A program made the position numbers and the translations under genes. From positions 1-18,818 of the forward strand of contig JUNU01000308.1 in assembly GCA_001067655.1 (NCBI GenBank): a stretch of 18,818 nt of DNA, in the 5' to 3' direction. The notes under the pieces are model-generated. The model searched no databases. It worked only from the letters and a program-made list of their open reading frames with translations, and had not been told where the DNA came from. Shown here piece by piece: positions 12,774 to 18,818 of this stretch. Origin of the DNA: Neisseria lactamica (GTDB taxonomy: Bacteria > Pseudomonadota > Gammaproteobacteria > Burkholderiales > Neisseriaceae). Within the stretch, counting starts at the first letter, position 1. Each line of letters starts with the position of its first letter.

Positions 12774-14810
12774 ATGACCGACAACGTACTGCTCCATTTG
12801 GGCGAAGAACCCCGTTTTGACGCCATCCAAACCGCCGACATCAAACCCGCCCTGCAAACCGCCATCGCCGAAGCGCGCGCGCAGATTGCCGAAGTCAAAG
12901 CCCAAACGCACACCGACTGGGCAAACACCGTCGAGCGTCTGACCGACATTACCGAACGCGTCGGCAGGATTTGGGGCGTCGTGTCGCACCTCAACTCTGT
13001 GGTCGACACACCCGAACTGCGCGCCGTCTATAACGAACTGATGCCCGAAATCACCGTCTTCTTCACCGAAATCGGACAAGACATCGAGCTGTACAACCGC
13101 TTCAAAGTAATCAAAAACTCCCCCGAATTCGAGACCCTCTCTCCCGCACAAAAAACCAAGCTCAACCACGACCTGCGCGATTTCGTCCTCAGCGGTGCGG
13201 AATTGCCGCCCGAACAGCAGGCAGAGCTGGCAAAACTGCAAACCGAAGGCGCGCAACTCTCCGCCAAATTCTCGCAAAACGTCTTAGACGCAACCGACGC
13301 CTTCGCCCTCTACTTCGACGACGCCGCACCGCTTGCCGGCATTCCCGAAGACTCGCTCGCCATGTTTGCCGCCGCCGCGCAAAGCGAAGGCAAAACAGGC
13401 TACAAAATCGGTTTGCAGATTCCGCACTACCTCGCCGTCATCCAATACGCCGACAACCGCGAACTGCGCGAACAAATCTACCGCGCCTACGTTACCCGCG
13501 CCAGCGAACTTTCAGACGATGGCAAATTCGACAACACCGCCAACATCAACCGCACGCTCGAAAACGCCCTGCAAACCGCCAAATTGCTCGGCTTCAAAAA
13601 CTACGCCGAGCTATCATTGGCAACCAAAATGGCGGACACGCCCGAACAAGTCCTCACCTTCCTGCACGACCTCGCCCGCCGCGCCAAACCCTACGCCGAA
13701 AAAGACCTCGCCGAAGTCAAAGCCTTCGCCCGCGAACGCCTGAACCTCGCCGACCCGCAGCCGTGGGATTTGAGCTACGCCAGCGAAAAACTGCGCGAAG
13801 CCAAATACGCATTCAGCGAAACCGAAGTCAAAAAATACTTCCCCGTCGGCAAAGTTTTGGCAGGCCTGTTCGCCCAAATCAAAAAACTCTACGGTATCGG
13901 ATTTGCCGAAAAAACCGTTCCCGTCTGGCACAAAGACGTGCGCTACTTCGAGCTGGAGCAAAACGGCAAAACCATAGGCGGCGTCTATATGGACCTCTAC
14001 GCCCGCGAAGGCAAACGCGGCGGCGCGTGGATGAACGACTACAAAGGCCGCCGCCGCTTCGCCGACGGCACGCTGCAACTGCCCACCGCCTACCTCGTCT
14101 GCAACTTCACCCCGCCCGTCGGCGGCAAAGAAGCCCGCTTGAGCCATGACGAAATCCTCACCCTCTTCCACGAAACCGGCCACGGCCTGCACCACCTGCT
14201 CACCCAAGTGGACGAACTGGGCGTATCCGGCATCAACGGCGTCGAATGGGACGCAGTCGAGCTGCCCAGCCAGTTTATGGAAAACTTCGTCTGGGAATAC
14301 GACGTCTTGGCACAAATGTCCGCCCACGAAGAAACCGGCGAGCCCCTGCCGAAAGAACTCTTCGACAAAATGCTCGCCGCCAAAAACTTCCAGCGCGGCA
14401 TGTTCCTCGTCCGCCAAATGGAATTCGCCCTCTTCGACATGACCATTTACAGCGAAGACGACGAAGGTCGTCTGAAAAACTGGCCGCAGGTTTTAGACAG
14501 CGTGCGCAAAGAAGTCGCCGTCATCCAACCGCCAGAATACAACCGCTTTGCCTTGAGCTTCGGCCACATCTTCGCCGGCGGCTACTCCGCAGGCTATTAC
14601 AGCTACGCATGGGCGGAAGTCCTCAGCGCCGACGCCTACGCCGCCTTTGAAGAAAGCGACGACGTCGCCGCCACAGGCAAACGCTTCTGGCAGGAAATCC
14701 TCGCCGTCGGCGGCTCCCGCAGTGCGGCAGCATCCTTCAAAGCCTTCCGCGGACGCGAACCGAGCATAGACGCATTGCTGCGCCACAGCGGCTTCGACAA
14801 CGCGGCTTGA
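12774..14810 (+). CDS. prlC: Oligopeptidase A (PrlC), M3 family zinc metallopeptidase
   Basis: The protein has 678 residues, the usual size for this family. The zinc site is HETGH at 466-470, with the third ligand E496 in the downstream VELPSQ segment. The enzyme is a cytoplasmic peptidase that trims short peptides, including cleaved signal peptides. The start is ATG 12774 (MTDNVLLHLGEEPRF), preceded by AAAGGA. An upstream in-frame extension from 12702 reads through a DUS (giving FQTTS) and is not coding. A perfect DUS at 14465-14476 encodes EGRLKN inside the gene. The gene is markedly GC-rich compared with the pilus block. It ends at a DUS-pair terminator. Confidence 0.96.
   Translation: MTDNVLLHLGEEPRFDAIQTADIKPALQTAIAEARAQIAEVKAQTHTDWANTVERLTDITERVGRIWGVVSHLNSVVDTPELRAVYNELMPEITVFFTEIGQDIELYNRFKVIKNSPEFETLSPAQKTKLNHDLRDFVLSGAELPPEQQAELAKLQTEGAQLSAKFSQNVLDATDAFALYFDDAAPLAGIPEDSLAMFAAAAQSEGKTGYKIGLQIPHYLAVIQYADNRELREQIYRAYVTRASELSDDGKFDNTANINRTLENALQTAKLLGFKNYAELSLATKMADTPEQVLTFLHDLARRAKPYAEKDLAEVKAFARERLNLADPQPWDLSYASEKLREAKYAFSETEVKKYFPVGKVLAGLFAQIKKLYGIGFAEKTVPVWHKDVRYFELEQNGKTIGGVYMDLYAREGKRGGAWMNDYKGRRRFADGTLQLPTAYLVCNFTPPVGGKEARLSHDEILTLFHETGHGLHHLLTQVDELGVSGINGVEWDAVELPSQFMENFVWEYDVLAQMSAHEETGEPLPKELFDKMLAAKNFQRGMFLVRQMEFALFDMTIYSEDDEGRLKNWPQVLDSVRKEVAVIQPPEYNRFALSFGHIFAGGYSAGYYSYAWAEVLSADAYAAFEESDDVAATGKRFWQEILAVGGSRSAAASFKAFRGREPSIDALLRHSGFDNAA
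14465..14476 (+). repeat. DNA uptake sequence, perfect, inside prlC
   Basis: AGGTCGTCTGAA is read in frame as EGRLK. Confidence 0.9.
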
Positions 14811-14829
14811 TGGTAAGGTTGATGTAATG

Positions 14830-14864
14830 AAAAGGTCGTCTGAAAGTTTCAGACGACCTTTTTT
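14830..14864. terminator. Bidirectional terminator from abutting inverted DUS copies
   Basis: DUS copies at 14833-14844 (plus) and 14848-14859 (minus) form 16-base complementary arms (14830-14845/14847-14862) with a very tight loop. T6 at 14859-14864 follows on the plus strand. It separates the converging prlC and hmuV genes. Confidence 0.93.
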
Positions 14865-14901
14865 ACAAGGATTTCACAGTTAACTCACGATACAACCGCT
14901 T

Positions 14902-14913
14902 TTCAGACGACCC
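14902..14913 (-). repeat. DNA uptake sequence, one mismatch
   Basis: TTCAGACGACCC lies just beyond the hmuV stop codon. Confidence 0.75.
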
Positions 14914-14914
14914 C

Positions 14915-15658
14915 TCACAAAGTCTCCGCTTGAAACCACGTTTTGCCGTTGGCGGTGCATTCGAGGATGCGCCAGTCGTAGGTTTGGCTGAGGCGTTCGG
15001 CGTGCATGATGTCGGCGGTTGCGCCTGCGGCGGTGATGTTGCCGTTTTTCATCAAGGTGATGTGGCTGGCGTAGTGGGCGGCAAGGTTGAGGTCGTGCAA
15101 CACCATGACGACAGTCATGCCTTGTTCGGGCAAGGTGGTGAGGTGCTGCATCAGGCTGTGTTGATAGCGGACGTCGAGATGGTTGGTCGGCTCATCAAGA
15201 AAGAGGACTTCGGCATCCTGCAACAGTGCGCGGATGACGGCGGCGCGTTGCTGTTCGCCGCCGGAGAGGGTTTGGATGCGTTTGTGTTGCAGGTCGGCGA
15301 GGTCGAAATGCTCGAGCAGGGCTTGTGCGCGTCGTGTGTCTGCCTGTTTGGGCCGCCGATACCAGGCGAGTTTGGGGTATCGCCCGATCAGGACGTATTC
15401 GGACAGGGTCATGGGCAGGTTGAAATGTTCGTGTTGACCGACCCAGGCGATTTTATGTTGTTTGAGCGCGTCCTTCATGGGCGTTCCACACCAGCTTGCT
15501 TGCGGATGGTAGAGGAACTGTTTGAGCAGGGTGGACTTGCCCGCGCCGTTAGGGCCGATGACCGCGCTGACGGCGCATTGGGTAAATTCGGCGCGTTCCA
15601 AAGACAGGATGGTGCGTTTTCCGGCTTTGACGGTGCAGTTTTCGATCAGCAATGCCAT
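14915..15658 (-). CDS. hmuV: HmuV, heme ABC transporter ATP-binding protein
   Basis: The protein has 247 residues. Walker A GPNGAGKS is at 35-42, the signature LSGGEQQR at 131-138 and Walker B VLFLDEP at 151-157. The switch histidine lies in VLHDLNLAAHYA. The start is set at 15658 (MALLIENCTVK) because AAGGAG sits just upstream inside the end of hmuU. The alternative start at 15682 would add eight atypical residues. The ATG lies one base after the hmuU stop (TGA-C-ATG), indicating translational coupling. It powers import through HmuU. The family alone could also serve ferric siderophores or cobalamin; hmuS and hmuT make heme the likely substrate. Confidence 0.9.
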   Translation of the reverse strand: MALLIENCTVKAGKRTILSLERAEFTQCAVSAVIGPNGAGKSTLLKQFLYHPQASWCGTPMKDALKQHKIAWVGQHEHFNLPMTLSEYVLIGRYPKLAWYRRPKQADTRRAQALLEHFDLADLQHKRIQTLSGGEQQRAAVIRALLQDAEVLFLDEPTNHLDVRYQHSLMQHLTTLPEQGMTVVMVLHDLNLAAHYASHITLMKNGNITAAGATADIMHAERLSQTYDWRILECTANGKTWFQAETL

Positions 15659-15659
15659 G

Positions 15660-16592
15660 TCAGCTCCTTTGGTCTTTGACAATCAGCCACAGGAAAAACG
15701 GCCCGCCCAAAATGGCGATGACGATGCCGACGGGCAGATCGATGGGGTACACCACCCAGCGGGCAAACGTATCGGCGAGCAACATGAAAATCGAGCCGAC
15801 GGCGGCGGACAGGATAATCAGGCGGGTACGCGAACCGCCGACTGCCTGCGCCAATACGTTGGGTATCATCATGCCGACGAAGCCGATGATGCCGCCGAGC
15901 GAGACGGCGGCGCCGGTCATCAAAGCCGCGCCGATGATGGTTGCCACGCGGGTGGCGGCGACGCTGATGCCCATAGTGTGCGCGGTTTCGTCGCCCAAGA
16001 GCAGATAGTCGAGACGGCGGCCGACGGCGGCCAGCACGACCAAACCTGCCAGCATCACGCCGCCTGCGTAAGCCGGCGAAACAAAACCCGCTTCGGAGAA
16101 GCTGCCCGAGAGCCAAGTCATGGCGCTGCGTAATGCCATGTCGTCTGAAAGGAAGAGAATCAGGCTGACCAACGCGCCGCACAAAGCGCTGACCACAAAA
16201 CCCATGACCAACAGCCCCAGCTTGCCGCCGCCGACCAGACGGTGTCCGAGCAGAATCAGGATGCAGACGGCAAACGCGCCCGCAAATGCCGCCAGCGGTA
16301 CGGCGATGTTCCAGCCCATCGCAATCGCCAGCACTACGCCCATCGCCGCCCCGCCCGACGTTCCGATCAAGCTCGGGTCGGCAAGCGGGTTTTCAAACAA
16401 AGCCTGCAACGCCGCGCCGCTGGCGGAAAGTGCCGCGCCGACCAGCAAAGCGACAAAAATACGCGGCAGTCGGATTTCCATCAACACGGGATCGGCGGCA
16501 AGCGGATTGCTCCAGCCGCCCTCGCCCACTCCGGCGCAAAACCAGATCAGAAACAAAGATAAAACCGGCAACACCGGAAGCCATTTTTTCAT
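15660..16592 (-). CDS. hmuU: HmuU, FecCD-family heme transporter permease
   Basis: The protein has 310 residues, somewhat shorter than many FecCD permeases, with about nine or ten membrane helices. The family motif LPRIFVALLVGAALSASGAALQ leads into NPLADPSLIGTSGGA near residues 42-83. Later come GDETAHTMGI and the coupling segment GGIIGFVGMMIPNVLA, where most relatives have a P-H rather than P-N pair. It forms the inner-membrane channel of the transporter. The ribosome site is weak (AAAGAA upstream). A 227-base DUS-containing spacer separates it from hmuT. The sequence ATGTCGTCTGAA (16138-16149) is an internal DUS variant. Confidence 0.9.
   Translation of the reverse strand: MKKWLPVLPVLSLFLIWFCAGVGEGGWSNPLAADPVLMEIRLPRIFVALLVGAALSASGAALQALFENPLADPSLIGTSGGAAMGVVLAIAMGWNIAVPLAAFAGAFAVCILILLGHRLVGGGKLGLLVMGFVVSALCGALVSLILFLSDDMALRSAMTWLSGSFSEAGFVSPAYAGGVMLAGLVVLAAVGRRLDYLLLGDETAHTMGISVAATRVATIIGAALMTGAAVSLGGIIGFVGMMIPNVLAQAVGGSRTRLIILSAAVGSIFMLLADTFARWVVYPIDLPVGIVIAILGGPFFLWLIVKDQRS
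16138..16149 (+). repeat. Hybrid-dialect DNA uptake sequence inside hmuU
   Basis: ATGTCGTCTGAA has the AT start of the meningococcal dialect and the GTCG core of the local one. It is one mismatch from each. Confidence 0.6.
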
Positions 16593-16819
16593 GTTGTGAT
16601 TCTTTGAAGAGTATTTCGGCAGCGGCTGCGAAACGCCGACGGATCCGCCGTTGCCCGTTTTCAGACGACCTGTTCACAATAAACGAACGCAGAACGCTGC
16701 TGCCTTCATGTGCATCTGTTCCGAAACAACGACGGCAAAAGAAGGTCGTCTGAAACCGACAAAAAACCGGATTGCCCATCTGACTTCGCGTCATCACGCA
16801 ACTTTCAGACGACCGCGCC
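16593..16819. repeat. hmuT-hmuU spacer with three uptake sequences
   Basis: The 227-base spacer contains DUS at 16660-16671 (minus), 16743-16754 (plus) and 16804-16815 (minus, one mismatch). The plus copy can pair with either neighbour: 16744-16755 with 16803-16814 (12 bp) or with the copy at 16660. No ORF is credible. The structures could stabilise or attenuate the operon transcript. Confidence 0.8.
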
Positions 16820-17608
16820 TTATTTCCCTAAATCGTGCAGCTTGCGGACGATGTCGGGTGTGTAGAGGCCGTAGCGCATATAGTCGTCCGCCTGCCAGAA
16901 CAAGATGCGTTTGTTTTTCCCAGCGGGGCTGGAAGCGATTTCGGGGCGCGTCATGATTTTGTCGAGGCCGCCGAGGGCTTTTTCATTGTGTTTGGCGATG
17001 ATGATGACGTCGGGTTTCGCATTGAGCCAGCCTTCACGCGAAAACGGTTTGAGTCCGTCCACCGAAGCCGCCGCGTTCGTCCCGCCGGCTAAGCGGATAA
17101 GCACGTCGCCGACAGTATTTTTACCCGCAACATAACGTCCGTCGTAGCTCAAGATGTAGCGTTTGCCGTTGGCAGGCTGCGCCTTGATGCTGCTTTTAAA
17201 CTGCTGCGCCAAAGCCTGCGCCTGCTTTTCCTTGCCCAACAATTTGCCGATGCGGGCGAAACTTTGCTGGTATTGCTCCAGCGTTTCGTTTGAATTGACG
17301 TTTTCCGCTTTGACACCGGCGCGGCTGAGTTGGGCGTAAATACCGTCAGGTTTCGCCATCCAGCTTCCGATGACCAAATCAGGCTTTTTGGCGATGATGG
17401 GTTCGGCGGAGAAATTGCGGTAAAAGCCGATGGACGGCGTGTTTTTATAGGCGGGGTTGCGGTTGAACTCGTGGATGCCGACGACTTCTTTGTCTGCACC
17501 GAGGTTCGCGGCGATGTCGGCAACGTCGGGCGTCAGGATAACGACACGCTGCGCGGCGGCATGGGCGGCAAGCAGGGTCAGGACGGCGGCGAAGATGTGT
17601 TTTTTCAT
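16820..17608 (-). CDS. hmuT: HmuT, periplasmic heme-binding protein
   Basis: The protein has 262 residues and a class III periplasmic binding fold. The signal peptide MKKHIFAAVLTLLAAHAAA (residues 1-19) has no lipobox, so the mature protein should be soluble. Family motifs include VVILTPDVADIAANLG, EVVGIHEFNR, NTPSIGFYRNFSAEPIIAKKPDLVIGS (split here as GFYRNFSAEP at 61-70 and PDLVIG) and KPDVIIIAKHNE. The start is set at ATG 17608 because a signal peptide begins there; the longer in-frame start at 17656 reads through a DUS (GFQTTS). It receives heme from an outer-membrane receptor and delivers it to HmuUV. The position usually holding the heme-ligand Tyr appears to be F62 with Y63 beside it. 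Confidence 0.88.
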   Translation of the reverse strand: MKKHIFAAVLTLLAAHAAAQRVVILTPDVADIAANLGADKEVVGIHEFNRNPAYKNTPSIGFYRNFSAEPIIAKKPDLVIGSWMAKPDGIYAQLSRAGVKAENVNSNETLEQYQQSFARIGKLLGKEKQAQALAQQFKSSIKAQPANGKRYILSYDGRYVAGKNTVGDVLIRLAGGTNAAASVDGLKPFSREGWLNAKPDVIIIAKHNEKALGGLDKIMTRPEIASSPAGKNKRILFWQADDYMRYGLYTPDIVRKLHDLGK

Positions 17609-17637
17609 AATGTTTCCGTATGGTTTGCGGGGTTTGG

Positions 17638-17676
17638 AGGTCGTCTGAAAACCCAAAACAAGGTTTCAGACGAGGT
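17638..17676. repeat. DUS-based hairpin in the hmuS-hmuT spacer
   Basis: A perfect DUS at 17638-17649 is followed by a degraded inverted copy (TTCAGACGAGGT at 17665-17676). Together they can form a stem of about 11 bp with one bulge around an 8-base loop in the operon transcript. Confidence 0.7.
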
Positions 17677-17692
17677 GTGGGTTCAAAAAAGA

Positions 17693-18721
17693 TTACAGCC
17701 CGTATGTTTGGCGTACTTCGGCAATCAACGCGCGCCACGCTTCGGATTCCGCCTCCGCATCGGCGGGTCTGCCAAACAGTTGCAGCACCAAATTGCGGCG
17801 TTCGTCGTAGGCTTCGATGCTGTGGACAATACCGTTGCTGCCCGGACGGCGGACGAACCAAAGTTCAGCGAGTTTGGCGTCGTCGAGGAAGAAATTGAAT
17901 TTTTCTTCGGCAAAATCGCTCACGGTCAGCCAGCCGTCGGCACGATCGACATGGTGAACCTGTCCGGTTTGGATTTGAACGATGCCGCTGTTGTTGACGA
18001 ACACGAGCAGGGGCATACCTCTTTCGGCGCACTGTCGGAAAATGAACTCGACGGCTTCGCGCTTCAGTTTTTGCGCGTCGCCTTCAGGTGCGTATTCCAA
18101 ACCTTGCAGGCGGTCTATACCGAATTGGGAGAGGACGATGCGGAAATGGTGGACGTTTTTCAGCCCTTTCCACTCTTCGCGGTAGGCGGCAAGCGCCTCG
18201 TCCGTCAGCTCGACGTTTTCGTAGGGCGCAGCTTCGGGCGGTGTTTCAAAAACAGGCGCGGCATCCGTTCGGTAGGCGGCGCACAGGCGTTCCCATGCGG
18301 GTATGGCGGCAGCTTCGGTCAGATGGACTTTCTGGATGGCTTTACCCGTTGCGTCGTAAAAATGAAACGCACGCGCCTCGCCGTTGCGGACGGCGAAGAT
18401 GTGTTTCCAATGGCGCATGAATAGGCGCAAATCCAGCCCGCCCAAATTGATGGCTGTCCCCATCATGGGCGAGAGTTCGAGGTTGCGGTAAATACCTGTT
18501 TTTTCGGACAACGCGGCAACATTGCGTACCGCGCTTTTCACTTCGCCCAAGGCTTCGAGTTCGGGCAGGAACGCCATGCAGTCGCCGCCGAGATATTGCG
18601 TCTCGGGGAAGGCGGCAACGAGTCCGCCTTCACTGACGCCCAGACGGGCAACGGCATCGCGCTGATGCACGCCTTGTTTTTTGAGTTCGAGATAACGTTC
18701 GTAAAGGGTTGGTTCGGGCAT
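17693..18721 (-). CDS. hmuS: HmuS/HemS-family cytoplasmic heme-handling protein
   Basis: The protein has 342 residues, matching HemS/ChuS/PhuS length, and consists of two related halves. The N-terminal half has LFMRHWKHIFAV at about 100-111. The second half has LKNVHHFRIVL, whose H191 aligns with the proximal heme ligand of the family. HemS-like motifs VFVNNSGIVQIQTG and VHHVDRADGW follow. These proteins bind imported heme in the cytoplasm and either degrade it or pass it to an oxygenase. The start is ATG 18721 with AAGGA upstream; the longer frame to 18814 runs through a DUS (VFQTTS). It is first of four genes on this strand. Meningococci and gonococci instead use the HemO oxygenase. Confidence 0.92.
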   Translation of the reverse strand: MPEPTLYERYLELKKQGVHQRDAVARLGVSEGGLVAAFPETQYLGGDCMAFLPELEALGEVKSAVRNVAALSEKTGIYRNLELSPMMGTAINLGGLDLRLFMRHWKHIFAVRNGEARAFHFYDATGKAIQKVHLTEAAAIPAWERLCAAYRTDAAPVFETPPEAAPYENVELTDEALAAYREEWKGLKNVHHFRIVLSQFGIDRLQGLEYAPEGDAQKLKREAVEFIFRQCAERGMPLLVFVNNSGIVQIQTGQVHHVDRADGWLTVSDFAEEKFNFFLDDAKLAELWFVRRPGSNGIVHSIEAYDERRNLVLQLFGRPADAEAESEAWRALIAEVRQTYGL

Positions 18722-18818
18722 TTTTCCGTCTTTCCTTGTGGTGGGTTGGGAGGTCGTCTGAAAAACGTAGCAACTGTATTTTTCACCCCGTCGGGCAAAA
18801 ATACCAAAACTCAAATCA
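18722..18818 (-). promoter_or_regulatory. Upstream region of the hmu operon, cut by the window edge
   Basis: The 97 bases hold a perfect DUS at 18751-18762 and the hmuS ribosome site. No convincing -35/-10 pair or Fur-type box was found; the promoter may lie upstream of a receptor gene beyond the edge. Confidence 0.4.
18751..18762 (+). repeat. DNA uptake sequence, perfect
   Basis: AGGTCGTCTGAA lies upstream of hmuS. Confidence 0.9.

Noticed and set aside
13614..14417. 267-codon minus-strand ORF
   Set aside because: It is antisense to prlC, which has clear family motifs.
14930..15679. 249-codon plus-strand ORF
   Set aside because: It is antisense to hmuV, whose ATPase motifs are unambiguous.
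17609..17656. Upstream extension of hmuT
   Set aside because: It would bury the signal peptide and reads through a DUS.
17330..18424. 364-codon plus-strand ORF
   Set aside because: It is antisense to hmuS and hmuT, crosses their spacer and lacks motifs.
18722..18814. Upstream extension of hmuS
   Set aside because: It translates a DUS (VFQTTS); the family start is MPEPTLYERY.

Overview
The window is chromosomal DNA from a commensal Neisseria species. The main evidence is the many copies of the 12-mer AGGTCGTCTGAA. This is the DNA uptake sequence (DUS) dialect described for N. mucosa and relatives, differing from the ATGCCGTCTGAA form of meningococci and gonococci. One end of a Correia repeat (CREE) lies at the left edge, and the pilus genes carry Neisseria-type names, order and sequence. 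No tRNA, rRNA, CRISPR array, complete insertion sequence or prophage was seen.

Left part (1-2217): a Correia end with an abutting TATAAT box precedes murU (peptidoglycan recycling). A 310-base AT-rich gap follows, then mrp/apbC (Fe-S cluster carrier) with a strong terminator.

AT-rich adhesin locus (2237-4800): a leader of about 660 bases with homopolymer tracts, nested inverted repeats and a possible 41-codon small ORF precedes a compact trimeric autotransporter adhesin. This is followed closely by a BamE/SmpA-like lipoprotein and a terminator. The pair resembles trimeric-autotransporter/lipoprotein partnerships such as SadA-SadB and Ata-TpgA, and is the best candidate here for a little-described system.

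Type IV pilus block (5218-9946): pilF (extension ATPase), pilG (platform protein), pilD (prepilin peptidase), coaE and yacG lie on one strand. The first three also underlie DNA uptake, yet they contain no uptake sequence. A dyad overlaps a possible pilF promoter. The block ends at a DUS-pair bidirectional terminator.

Middle (10147-14864): a short His-rich metal-binding-type protein lies on the minus strand. It is divergent from an MscS-family channel, which is followed by an uncharacterised GT-A glycosyltransferase-like protein and the oligopeptidase prlC. A second Correia-like terminus coincides with the mscS stop codon.

Right part (14915-18721, minus strand): a heme uptake operon reads hmuS (heme-degrading/trafficking factor), hmuT (periplasmic binding protein), hmuU (permease) and hmuV (ATPase). 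The spacers between hmuS, hmuT and hmuU contain DUS-based inverted repeats, whereas hmuU and hmuV are separated by one base. An outer-membrane receptor would be expected beyond the right edge. Heme would be bound by HmuT in the periplasm, imported by HmuUV and handled in the cytoplasm by HmuS.
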